Positions 36,975 to 45,075 of a stretch of 64,000 nucleotides of DNA are shown one piece after another (position 1 is the first letter of the stretch; the number at the start of each line of letters is the position of its first letter). Both the position numbers and the translations under genes were made by a program. Origin of the DNA: Algoriphagus iocasae (lineage in GTDB: Bacteria; Bacteroidota; Bacteroidia; Cytophagales; Cyclobacteriaceae); contig NZ_JACIJO010000004.1 in NCBI RefSeq assembly GCF_014206875.1, forward strand, positions 62,001 through 126,000, given 5' to 3'. A model generated the notes under the pieces. It ran no database searches. It was not told the origin of the DNA and was given only the letters and a program-made list of their open reading frames with translations.

Positions 36975-37784
36975 TTACTTGCCAGTCAATTTGTGCTTCA
37001 CCAAGATGTCTACCAAAGTGATAGAAGCATCTTCCATGTCGTTAACCAAAGAGTCAATTTTTGCAACGCAATAGTTGTAGAACAACTGAAGGATAATCGC
37101 AACGATCAAACCAGCTACTGTGGTCAAAAGGGCGATTTTAATACCACCAGCCACAAGAGATGGAGAGATATCACCAGCTGCTTCGATAGAGTCGAATGCA
37201 CCGATCATACCGATTACAGTACCCATGAAACCCAACATCGGAGCAAGAGAGATAAACAAAGAGATCCAAACTAGACCTTTTTCCAATCTACCCATTTCAA
37301 CAGAACCGTAAGCAATGATTGATTTTTCAACCATTTCGATACCTTCTGAGTATCTCATCAATCCTTGAGTAAAGATAGAAGCTACAGGGCCTTTGGTGTT
37401 TTTAGTAACATCCTTAGCTGCTTCTACTCCACCTGAAGACAAAGCATCTTCTACTTTAGCCAACAATTTCTTAGTGTTGGTAGTAGAAAGATTCAAAGTG
37501 ATGATTCTTTCAAGAGCTACAGCAAGACCTAAGATCAAACAGATCAATACTGGAGTCATGTACAAAGGATCACCTTCGATAAACTTCTCTTTTACTACTT
37601 GGTGGAAGCTTTGCTCCTCAGCGACGATCTCGTCGTCGACGATTGTTGGTGATGCAGCAGGTTCTTCTACTACAGGAGCCATTTCTTCTTGAGCTGCAGT
37701 ATCAGCTGCTGCTTCTTGTGCGTTTGCGAAAACAGGAACAAACATGATACCTGCAAGCATGAACAAAGCGATTAACTTTCTCAT
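36975..37784 (-). CDS. MotA/TolQ/ExbB proton-channel family protein
   Basis: A 269-residue inner-membrane proton-channel subunit. An N-terminal signal-like helix (LIALFMLAGIMFVPVFANAQ) and an acidic alanine/proline-rich linker precede the three-helix ExbB core: LYMTPVLICLILGLAVALERII, LVWISLFISLAPMLGFMGTVIGMIGAF (signature P-G-TV-GM) and GGIKIALLTTVAGLIVAII. It partners with the downstream ExbD proteins to use the proton gradient, most likely for TonB-driven SusC-type import. First gene of a four-gene operon; TAACTTTA about 70 bp upstream is a near-match to a -7 box. Confidence 0.94.
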   Translation of the reverse strand: MRKLIALFMLAGIMFVPVFANAQEAAADTAAQEEMAPVVEEPAASPTIVDDEIVAEEQSFHQVVKEKFIEGDPLYMTPVLICLILGLAVALERIITLNLSTTNTKKLLAKVEDALSSGGVEAAKDVTKNTKGPVASIFTQGLMRYSEGIEMVEKSIIAYGSVEMGRLEKGLVWISLFISLAPMLGFMGTVIGMIGAFDSIEAAGDISPSLVAGGIKIALLTTVAGLIVAIILQLFYNYCVAKIDSLVNDMEDASITLVDILVKHKLTGK

Positions 37785-38679
37785 AATTTGATTTTTAAAT
37801 AGACTTTTGATAAAGGTTAAATGGTTTCTACACTAAAATCGAGTTTTAAAGTTATCATTTTTTAAATTCAAAAAACAATGGACTCTTTCAGATTTTTTGG
37901 AAAAATCCTGCTTTTAAAGCTGAATTTGGGCAATTTTTACACGAACGGAAAATAATCCTTTGTACTGTAATAGGCTGCTTAATAGCCAAATAAAGGCAAG
38001 ATTAGTCCGTTTTTGATGTGTTTTTTCTTTCCAAACTTATCTTTTAAATCCTTTGAATCAGATAGATAGGCAAAGAAAAAAAAACTTTGTTTTTTCCACC
38101 TTTCAACAAATAACTTTATTCGATTTCGCAACTAAGTTACAAAAAATGCGTTGTCATCCTCTTTTCAATCTGACTTTCCTGGATCTTTTCATGTTAATTA
38201 TTTTTAAAATATCTCAATAATTGAAACTTGCCTTTGCAGATTTCATCATTGATCCCAAAAATCTTGATTTATATATTAAACCACAGATTATTTAATATCC
38301 ATTGATACTTCTAAAAAGCAAGGCTTTTAATTTCTATTTTATGTAGCATACCAAAATTAAAAGACTGCTACCTAATTAGTACGTTACACATAAAGCTAGG
38401 AAACCCAATCACAACTTCGCTTTTTACAATTTTTTAAGACAAAAAAGCAAAAGCCAGTATTTTAGCAGAAATTGCTCTTAGATGCATAAAGGATGGAGAT
38501 TTTAGTACCAACAAACCTCTGGTTTAATTTGGTGTAACCAGGAACATCTGTTACAAAATGCTTTTCGCGTTTCTTGAAAAATCTCTAAAAACCTATCTTT
38601 TTGTTGCTTTTAGTAGTGTCCCTCATTCCATTTGCAGTAATTCCTTATTATTCAAATTTGCTTTCTACATCAAATCCAA
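37785..38679. other. 895-bp gene-free, AT-rich region
   Basis: No ORF with credible coding features was found; the longest small frames (for example 27 codons from ATG 37879) lack support. It contains runs of A and T, weak inverted repeats around AAAGCAAGGCTTTTAATT (about 38317-38335), and the upstream region of the exb operon. It could hold an sRNA or be remnant DNA; I see nothing I can name. Confidence 0.5.
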
Positions 38680-39414
38680 TCATTTGATTTTCCGCGAAAT
38701 AAGAAATACCCTTGACTGTGGAAGGTAATTTAAAAGGGGGGTTGTAGAAAAATATGGGTATTGCTGGAGAATTTCGTCAAATGCTTCCTTTTGACCTACA
38801 ATACCAGCATCCTCGGTCCATCCCCAATCATCAAAAATTAATATTGCATGATCTTTAATTAGAGGGAAACAAAAATTAAGCGCTGTTTTTGAAGCTGAGT
38901 ATATATCACAGTCTACCATGATAATGCTTGCTTTGGTAATATTTAAATCCTTTTTAGCCTTCTCAAAAAGTGTATCCGAAAACCAGCCTTTGACTAGATG
39001 TACTCGAGCCATGTCTACTTTTCTATCTATAAGGTACTTTGTGGTGGCTGTAATAGTGGAATGATATTGGCCGGTAGCCCAACCTTCTTTTTCTGAACCC
39101 TCGGGCATACCCTCAAATGAATCAAATCCAATTAATTGTACTTGGTCAAGTTTTAACTCCTTTAAAACGTGGAAAACAGACGACATAGATGTTCCTCTAC
39201 TAACACCGAATTCTAAATAACTTCCTAGAGAATCATCAGTTTCATTCTCTAAAAGTTTTTCTATGGCAAGTTTTACTGAACTATAAAATTCCTTTTCAGG
39301 AATCAAGGGTTCCCAATGACCTATTCCTCTAGGAGTTAAATATTTGAACTTAAATTTTAAATATGGATCATATATCCCTAGTTTTTTCAAACTGTTTTTT
39401 AAAAGCTTTTTCAT
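38680..39414 (-). CDS. TylF/macrocin O-methyltransferase-like SAM-dependent methyltransferase
   Basis: A 244-residue cytoplasmic protein of the TylF/MycF branch: YLEFGVSRGTSMS is the SAM-binding loop, LIGFDSFEGMPE the second strand/acidic loop, VDCDIYSASKTALNF and HAILIFDDWG the metal and substrate region. Family members methylate sugar hydroxyls in antibiotics and cell-surface polysaccharides. No glycosyltransferase neighbours adjoin it; it stands alone between two gene-free AT-rich regions and beside a tRNA-Ser, suggesting acquired accessory DNA for surface-sugar decoration. The family is clear; acceptor is unknown. Confidence 0.85.
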   Translation of the reverse strand: MKKLLKNSLKKLGIYDPYLKFKFKYLTPRGIGHWEPLIPEKEFYSSVKLAIEKLLENETDDSLGSYLEFGVSRGTSMSSVFHVLKELKLDQVQLIGFDSFEGMPEGSEKEGWATGQYHSTITATTKYLIDRKVDMARVHLVKGWFSDTLFEKAKKDLNITKASIIMVDCDIYSASKTALNFCFPLIKDHAILIFDDWGWTEDAGIVGQKEAFDEILQQYPYFSTTPLLNYLPQSRVFLISRKIK

Positions 39415-39810
39415 AATGCAAAAGGTGAAAAAAAATGTGAGAAATTAATTCGGTTTACTATTTACCTAAGTTAGTAAAGCTAACAAAAAAATACTAATAT
39501 CAGAAATGATGCAAGTGGGTTTATTTGTTAGTTGACTGAATGACAGATGATCGGCGTAACCTAAAACCTAGAATTTAACTTATTCTTTAGCTGCCTTTAG
39601 ATCTTTATAGGCAGAAAAGGGAATTTTCATGCAAAAAAACACCTATAATTCTTAAGGAAAAATAACTTAAAATATTGTGTTTGATTGTTCTTGGCATGGT
39701 AGAATCTTTCAAGTGTTACAGAATTATAAACTTTATCCCACATCAAACTACGGTAAAATCTCAGTCAATAAAACTTGACCAAAAACTAAGATGTACATTT
39801 ATCTTAAAAC
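39415..39810. other. gene-free AT-rich spacer before tRNA-Ser
   Basis: About 400 bp with no supported gene or RNA. A frame of 113 codons on the plus strand (39675-40016) runs through the tRNA-Ser and is not credible. Confidence 0.5.
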
Positions 39811-39838
39811 AAAAAACCAGCTTTATTGCTAAAGCTGG
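39811..39838 (-). terminator. terminator of tRNA-Ser
   Basis: Perfect 9-bp stem CCAGCTTTA/TAAAGCTGG (39817-39838) with a TTGC loop; the minus strand continues into a T-run. Confidence 0.88.
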
Positions 39839-39854
39839 TCTAATAGTTTTGTTG

Positions 39855-39941
39855 CAGAGAGGAAGGGATTCGAACCCTCGATACCCTCACGGGTATACAC
39901 GCTTTCCAGGCGTGCTCCTTCAACCACTCGGACACCTCTCT
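39855..39941 (-). tRNA. tRNA-Ser (anticodon GGA)
   Basis: An 87-nt class II tRNA on the minus strand: acceptor AGAGAGG/CCTCTCT, anticodon stem CACGC/GCGTG around CTGGAAA (anticodon GGA), long variable arm TACCC/GGGTA, T arm GAGGG/CCCTT with TTCGAAT, discriminator G. The 3' CCA is not encoded. It reads UCC and UCU. Confidence 0.96.
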
Positions 39942-39977
39942 AGGTTGATTTTTGACTTGCTCTTGCAAATCGGAGTG

Positions 39978-40009
39978 CAAAGAAAAATATTATTCGTCTC
40001 GATTCCAAA
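39978..40009 (-). promoter_or_regulatory. promoter of tRNA-Ser
   Basis: TTTG and TTTCTTTG (7 of 8 to TAnnTTTG) are 20 bp apart on the minus strand, giving a predicted leader of about 30 nt before the tRNA. Confidence 0.5.
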
Positions 40010-40038
40010 TGAATAGGAAAAATAGCCTGAAATTCTTT

Positions 40039-41106
40039 CTAGGTGGTCATTTCCCCAGCAATAGGAATCATCAGCTGTTTTTTCACTTCATCCGTTGAAG
40101 AATATTGTCCCAACAAAAACATCAATTTAGTAATCGCCGCTTCTGTGGTAATATCCGCACCACTGATCACTCCTACGCTCAATAGTTCTTTACTGGTTTC
40201 ATAACGACCCTGAATCACTCGACCTCCATTACACTGAGAAACATTCAAGATAATTAGGCCTTTTTTCACCGCTCTTGATAATGAATTCATAAACCACGCT
40301 TCACTTGGAGAGTTACCAGAACCATATGTTTCCAATACAACTCCTCGTAAACCCGGAATATCAAAGCAAGCATCCATTATTTTAGAAGTGATCCCAGGGA
40401 ATAACTTCAGAACCATAACTCTGTTATCCAGCCTGTTTTTATAAACCAATTCTTTGTTAGGTTCAAATGGCCGGATTGCGGCAGTATTATAATCGATCAC
40501 AATTCCCGCCTCAGCAAGAGAAGGATAATTTTCAGATTCAAAGGCATCGAAATGTACAGACTGCACTTTTTTAGAGCGATTGCCTCGTATTAATATGTGA
40601 TTAAAGAACACACAGACCTCAGGCACTATCGGATTTCCATTGATTTTTGCAGTAGCTATTTCCAAAGAGGTCATTAAATTTTCCCTCGCATCAGATCGCA
40701 TTGCGGAAATCGGAAGTTGCGCACCGGTGAAAATCACTGGTTTATTCAACCCTTGAAGCATATAACTTAGCATCGAAGCAGAATATGCCATGGTATCCGT
40801 TCCATGAAGTACTACAAAGCCATCATAGCTGTCGTAATTTTCATAGATAATGTAAGCCATGTCTGTCCAGTGTTTCATAGAAACATTGGAAGAGTCGATA
40901 GGTTCCGGGAATGAAATTACCGTGATCGCAATATTCATATTAGAAAGGATCGGAATTTTTTCCAGGATCTTCCCAAAATTAAACGGAACTAAAGACCCAG
41001 AATCATCATAGGCCATGCCCAGCGTTCCTCCTGTATAGATGATCAATACAGAGGATGTTTTACTGGTTCGCAGAGCGGTATTAAGTCTTACAATCTTATA
41101 ATTCAT
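40039..41106 (-). CDS. ansA: type I L-asparaginase
   Basis: Hydrolyses asparagine to aspartate and ammonia. 355 residues with both catalytic triads visible: T28 in YTGGTLGM and the HGTDTMAYS motif (T103, D104), plus GAQLPISAMRSDARENL. There is no signal peptide, so it is the cytoplasmic type I enzyme. Its ATG overlaps the TatD stop (ATGA), making it the last gene of a seven-gene operon. Confidence 0.94.
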   Translation of the reverse strand: MNYKIVRLNTALRTSKTSSVLIIYTGGTLGMAYDDSGSLVPFNFGKILEKIPILSNMNIAITVISFPEPIDSSNVSMKHWTDMAYIIYENYDSYDGFVVLHGTDTMAYSASMLSYMLQGLNKPVIFTGAQLPISAMRSDARENLMTSLEIATAKINGNPIVPEVCVFFNHILIRGNRSKKVQSVHFDAFESENYPSLAEAGIVIDYNTAAIRPFEPNKELVYKNRLDNRVMVLKLFPGITSKIMDACFDIPGLRGVVLETYGSGNSPSEAWFMNSLSRAVKKGLIILNVSQCNGGRVIQGRYETSKELLSVGVISGADITTEAAITKLMFLLGQYSSTDEVKKQLMIPIAGEMTT

Positions 41107-41879
41107 AGATCAAATTCCCGGAATAAATTCAATGCATTTTCTTTTGTTTTCAATGCAACTTCATCTTTTGAAATTGCGAGAAAGTCACCGATTTTTTCAG
41201 CTATAATCGGCAAATAGGCGGGAGAGTTCCTTTTACCTCTGTAAGGAACAGGTGCGAGATATGGCGCATCTGTCTCTAACACCAGGTTTTCTAATCCTAA
41301 ATGCGGGATCACCTGATCTAAACCGCCATTCTTGAAAGTCGAAACTCCTCCTATACCTAGAAGAAAACCTAAATTTACAATCTCATTTGCCTGCTCCAAG
41401 GATCCCGTGAAACAGTGAAAAATCCCTTGTAAAGTCCCATCCTGCTCTTCTTTAATGATCTGAATGGTTTCATCCATTGACTCTCTACAGTGAAGAACAA
41501 TCGGCAGATTCTTTTCTTTGGCCCAAGATATTTGAATTCTCAAAGCTTCTTTTTGCTGCTCAAAAAATGTTTTATCCCAATATAAATCCAACCCAATTTC
41601 CCCAACTGCAGCGAAAGGCCTTTTATTCAGCCAATCCTCCATTTGGTATAGTTGACTTTGAAAATCCTCTTTGACATCACAAGGATGAAGTCCCATCATT
41701 GGGATACACAAGTCAGGATACTTTTGCTCACAGTCCAGCATAGCATCGATGGTTTCCACATCGACATTAGGCATATAGACTCTTTCGATACCGGCGTTCC
41801 GGATGTCTTCGATGACCTGATCTCTATCAGAGTCAAACTTAGATGAGTAAATATGTGCGTGGGTTTCTATGAGGTTCAT
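41103..41879 (-). CDS. TatD-family metal-dependent hydrolase
   Basis: A 258-residue TIM-barrel DNase/hydrolase. Start is ATG 41879 (MNLIETHAHIYSSKF), overlapping the preceding stop codon as ATGA. Metal ligands are visible: H7/H9 (THAH), the E in VGEIGLDLYW, H in LHCRES, H in FHCFTG and D in LETDAPYLAP. TatD proteins are 3'-5' DNases implicated in DNA repair and RNA turnover. Length is normal. Its place between a glycosyltransferase and asparaginase is operonic but the link is obscure. Confidence 0.95.
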   Translation of the reverse strand: MNLIETHAHIYSSKFDSDRDQVIEDIRNAGIERVYMPNVDVETIDAMLDCEQKYPDLCIPMMGLHPCDVKEDFQSQLYQMEDWLNKRPFAAVGEIGLDLYWDKTFFEQQKEALRIQISWAKEKNLPIVLHCRESMDETIQIIKEEQDGTLQGIFHCFTGSLEQANEIVNLGFLLGIGGVSTFKNGGLDQVIPHLGLENLVLETDAPYLAPVPYRGKRNSPAYLPIIAEKIGDFLAISKDEVALKTKENALNLFREFDL

Positions 41880-43003
41880 GGGTATTGTCTGGATTTCCAG
41901 GTGATTTTGGAAGGCCAAAAATAATAAAGAATAGTAAGGGAGGACGAAAGCAAGTAATAAAAATCATAAAGTAGCAACCAAAATACAGATATTCTACTGC
42001 CAACTTTGCCTGAAACAAGCATCCAAAAGACACTCTGAAGCACTATTTTCACGATCCAAATTCCCAATCCTAATCGCCAATTTTCTAATGAGACATAAAA
42101 CAAAGCGATAAAGAAAAACAGATAAAAACTAAGAGAAATTATCCAGATCCAAGGCAAAGTTAAGACACCTTGCAGCCATCTTTTGCGCTGACTCATAAGG
42201 GCTCGCCAGCTTTGTTCTTCTTTTGTTTTCAAAAGCATTCCTTTGCTGACCTGCTGTCGGACTTCAAATCCATCTTTTTTTATGCATTTGGAAATTTCCA
42301 GATCCTCTGTCAATGAAAAAGGAGATGCTGCAAATCCGCCGGATCGAAAATATGCTTCTCTTGAAATCACCATGTTATTTCCCAGTCCGGTTGTATGTCC
42401 TCCCATGTCTGAGATCACTTTGGTGATAGCTAGAATATTCCACCAGTCTATCCTTTGGAAAATACCAAGAAGAGATTTTGAGTCGACCTCTGTGACACCA
42501 TTGATAATTCCGGTCTTCTCCCCGAAACTTTGGACACCTTCTCTAATCCATTCTGGATTGACCATGCAATCGGCATCTGTAAAAAAGAAAAATTCGCCCT
42601 TTGCTTCCTCGGCTAAAATTGCCAATGCATTTGCTTTGCCATTGACAGGATATTTTTGGATAAGCTCCCCTTCAATCTTCAGGACTTTTCTATTCACTTC
42701 AGAGTCTGCCCACTTCTGTAAAATAGAAAAGGTGAGATCAATACTGCCATCATCGGCAAGCAAAAACTCGAGCTTTTCTATAGGGTAATCCAGTGCATCA
42801 AATGAGGATAGAAGTTTAGGAAGGTTTACCTCCTCATTTCTGGAAGTGACTAAAACGGAAACTAAAGGGAGATTTTTAGGCAGAGCATTTGAATTATCCT
42901 TCCAAAAGAACTTTGCCCGAATGATCAAAACCACATATTGCAGGAATAATACTCCTATTGCAAAAAATGCCAATCCGTCTATTAAAGCGTTGCTGTTTCC
43001 CAA
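41876..43003 (-). CDS. membrane glycosyltransferase family 2 (second GT of the operon)
   Basis: A 375-residue processive-type GT2 enzyme. N-terminal helix FFAIGVLFLQYVVLII, catalytic GT-A domain with LPLVSVLVTSRNEEVNLPKLL, the DxD-like TDADCM, and QRKRWLQG (the QxxRW product-binding motif), then C-terminal helices (TLPWIWIISLSFYLFFFIALFY onward). It uses a nucleotide sugar to extend a lipid- or polysaccharide-linked glycan. The only start in the region is TTG 43003, overlapping the deacetylase end by 22 bp. It resembles the first GT2 of the same operon (45068-46207) in domain order. Confidence 0.9.
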   Translation of the reverse strand: MGNSNALIDGLAFFAIGVLFLQYVVLIIRAKFFWKDNSNALPKNLPLVSVLVTSRNEEVNLPKLLSSFDALDYPIEKLEFLLADDGSIDLTFSILQKWADSEVNRKVLKIEGELIQKYPVNGKANALAILAEEAKGEFFFFTDADCMVNPEWIREGVQSFGEKTGIINGVTEVDSKSLLGIFQRIDWWNILAITKVISDMGGHTTGLGNNMVISREAYFRSGGFAASPFSLTEDLEISKCIKKDGFEVRQQVSKGMLLKTKEEQSWRALMSQRKRWLQGVLTLPWIWIISLSFYLFFFIALFYVSLENWRLGLGIWIVKIVLQSVFWMLVSGKVGSRISVFWLLLYDFYYLLSSSLTILYYFWPSKITWKSRQYP

Positions 43004-43608
43004 CCGTTTTCCTGAATTTGGTCTAAGTAAGTTGGTAAAATTTTAGGTAAAACAGTAGCCGTTTTTTGCTGATCATGAAATAGAACCACGGAATCTGGCT
43101 TTGTTTTTTGAATTGATTTAGTCAAAATCTCTTCCGGAGCTAAACTCAAATTATAATCTCCACTTAGCATATTCCACATCACGATTTGATGGGTTTTAGA
43201 TATTTCCCGAGCCTGGGCATTTGTCATCAATCCATAAGGTGGTCTAAAAAAGCGAACTTTCTTTCCTGTGAGTTCTTCTAGAATTTCATCACACTTTAAA
43301 AAATCCTGAAGGTATTTTTCTTTTGGAGTTTTCCAGCCATTCAGGTGATGGAAAGTATGATTTCCTAAAACATGGCCTTGGCTTAAGACATCTTTTGCCA
43401 GTTCTGGATTTTTCCTCACATTATCACCTACCATAAAAAATGTAGCAACCATACCTCTCTTCCTTAATTCGGAAAGCACATAATCTGTAATTCCCGGAAC
43501 AGGTCCATCATCAAAAGTCAAGTAAATCTGTTTTTTCCCGGATGAACCAGTCCATGTCCGGTTTGGAAATAATCGCTGAATAAAAAATGGAACAGTATGA
43601 AAAACCAT
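42982..43608 (-). CDS. polysaccharide deacetylase (NodB domain)
   Basis: Removes acetyl groups from N-acetylated glycans. 208 residues with the complete NodB motif set: LTFDDGP (D33, D34), metal-binding HTFHH (H84, H88), RPPYG (122-126), and LFHDQ near the C terminus. No clear signal peptide is seen (N terminus MVFHTVPFFIQRLF), so location is uncertain. Starts 3 bp after the SpoIIE-type phosphatase stop and overlaps the next GT2 by 22 bp; with two GT2 genes it suggests synthesis and modification of a surface glycan. Confidence 0.93.
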   Translation of the reverse strand: MVFHTVPFFIQRLFPNRTWTGSSGKKQIYLTFDDGPVPGITDYVLSELRKRGMVATFFMVGDNVRKNPELAKDVLSQGHVLGNHTFHHLNGWKTPKEKYLQDFLKCDEILEELTGKKVRFFRPPYGLMTNAQAREISKTHQIVMWNMLSGDYNLSLAPEEILTKSIQKTKPDSVVLFHDQQKTATVLPKILPTYLDQIQENGWETATL

Positions 43609-43611
43609 TCT

Positions 43612-44820
43612 CTATCTAAATCTTAAACTTAGTAATGTCAGATCGTCACGTAATGGGACTTCATCCGAAAAGGCACGCATTTCTTTGAAAAATTCCCGAT
43701 GAAAATCTTCCGGATCCATACACAAATGATTTTTAACAAAATCCTCCAGTCGACTTTCCCCATATTCCTCTTCCTCTTTATTGATCGCCTCAGTTAGTCC
43801 ATCAGTATATAAGTGAATAGTGAAAGACTCCAGGTTTTTACGCTCACCTATTTCCAAAAATGGCAACTCGTCAAAAGCCCCTAAAATCGTGGTTCCAGCC
43901 TGAAGCAATTCCTGACGGTTTTGGTTTTCCCAACACAGAATAGGTGCATTGTGGCCGGCATTTACATATTGAAGCTTTTTTGTTTTGTAATTATAATACC
44001 CTAAGAAGAAGGTTATGAAACGCTCACCCTTGGTATTTTCATACAGAGTGAAATTCAATTGATTGACGATCATCTTAAGATCTGCATCACTTCTCAATAA
44101 AGTCCGAAGCGTAGCTTGAAAATTGGACATTAAAAGGGCTGCCGCAAAACCTTTACCCGATACATCCGCGATACAGAAAAACACTTCATCCTTTGATCGC
44201 TGAATTAAGTCGTAATAATCGCCCCCCACCATACTGTGTGGGAAATAAGTCACTTTTGCCTTCAACTTCTTCGTATCTGGCAATTCCGCCGGAAACAGCA
44301 TTTGCTGCACTTGGCTGGCAATAGCGATTTCACGATTTAGAATTTCCTGCTGCAATTGCTTCCTGGCAAATCGCTTGTTCTCCAAAGCCACAACCAAAAT
44401 ATTTGTCAGTGCCTGTGTAAAATCCAGATCCAATTCCTGATTGGGTTCTTTCCTTCTCAGAAACAAAATCGCCAACATTTTATCTTTATGATAAACCGGC
44501 AAATAGGTTTCCAACTCCTGAAATGAATATCCATCAGGTAATTCGATTCTCAACTGACCACTTGATTTTTCATCATTTATATCCTTTGCGGGGATCAAAA
44601 ACGGCACTTCAGATTTAACTCCATGCGAGATCATTTTCTCAAAAGCTCCTTCTTTTGCCACATAAAGCACCATGGATTTGATATTCAAATGCACCAAGCA
44701 GGTGAACTTAAAAATATTCGCCAAAACCACCTCAGACTGATTTTCATTGATAGCCTGAGTGATCTCAAGAAGCGCCTTAAGTTCGAGTTCCTTTCGCTGA
44801 TATTTAAATTCAGTATCCAA
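43612..44820 (-). CDS. SpoIIE-type PP2C phosphatase with GAF-like domain
   Basis: A 402-residue signalling protein: GAF-like sensory region (about 15-150), short coiled segment (LENKRFARKQLQQEILNREI), and a PPM/SpoIIE Ser/Thr phosphatase domain (about 190-400) with VGGDYYDLI, ADVSGKGFAAALLMSN, NAGHNAP, LYTDGLTEA and RDDLTLLSLR, so all metal-site aspartates are present. The start is TTG 44820 because an in-frame TAA immediately precedes it. Such proteins usually dephosphorylate anti-sigma or anti-anti-sigma factors. No sigma-switch partner is adjacent; here it sits between a small winged-helix-like gene and a deacetylase. Confidence 0.92.
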   Translation of the reverse strand: MDTEFKYQRKELELKALLEITQAINENQSEVVLANIFKFTCLVHLNIKSMVLYVAKEGAFEKMISHGVKSEVPFLIPAKDINDEKSSGQLRIELPDGYSFQELETYLPVYHKDKMLAILFLRRKEPNQELDLDFTQALTNILVVALENKRFARKQLQQEILNREIAIASQVQQMLFPAELPDTKKLKAKVTYFPHSMVGGDYYDLIQRSKDEVFFCIADVSGKGFAAALLMSNFQATLRTLLRSDADLKMIVNQLNFTLYENTKGERFITFFLGYYNYKTKKLQYVNAGHNAPILCWENQNRQELLQAGTTILGAFDELPFLEIGERKNLESFTIHLYTDGLTEAINKEEEEYGESRLEDFVKNHLCMDPEDFHREFFKEMRAFSDEVPLRDDLTLLSLRFR

Positions 44821-44823
44821 TTA

Positions 44824-45075
44824 TTAAATCGTGTTATGAGCCATCAGCCCTTTTTTAGTCGCCAGAAAGTATAATCCCTTTCCCTCTTTGAGAATATCCA
44901 CCTGATTAAAACATTCCTCATCGGGAGTTTTCAAACATTTGATCAGTCCATTGTGATAAAGGGAATTTAAAGCCTCTAAAATCGCTGAGACTTCAAGATC
45001 CAACGTTTCTTTCAGGTAACCGAAGGATTGTACAAAGTACAACTCATCTAAAACATCAAACTCATTTTCAGTCAT
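44824..45075 (-). CDS. small winged-helix-like protein, function unknown
   Basis: An 83-residue protein (start ATG 45075; GTG 45081 would add two residues). The arrangement EFDVLDELYFVQSFGYLKE, then ILEALNSLYHNGLIKCL, then a two-strand wing ending YFLATKKGLMAHNT is compatible with a winged helix. No named family is recognised. It overlaps the first GT2 by 8 bp and ends 3 bp before the SpoIIE-type phosphatase, so it is likely a partner or regulator of that phosphatase. Confidence 0.72.
   Translation of the reverse strand: MTENEFDVLDELYFVQSFGYLKETLDLEVSAILEALNSLYHNGLIKCLKTPDEECFNQVDILKEGKGLYFLATKKGLMAHNTI

Noticed and set aside
37879-37962. A 27-codon frame (MDSFRFFGK...) in the gene-free region
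   Set aside because: Too short, no family, and AT-rich sequence gives such frames by chance.
39675-40016. A 113-codon plus-strand frame next to the methyltransferase
   Set aside because: It runs straight through the tRNA-Ser gene and has no family likeness; the tRNA explains the sequence.
42243-42788. A 181-codon plus-strand frame
   Set aside because: It lies fully antisense to the GT2 catalytic domain with conserved DxD and QxxRW motifs; no own start context or family.
43612-45075. SpoIIE-type phosphatase plus small gene as a partner-switching sigma module
   Set aside because: The small protein lacks STAS or HATPase features, so an anti-sigma/anti-anti-sigma pair is not supported here.
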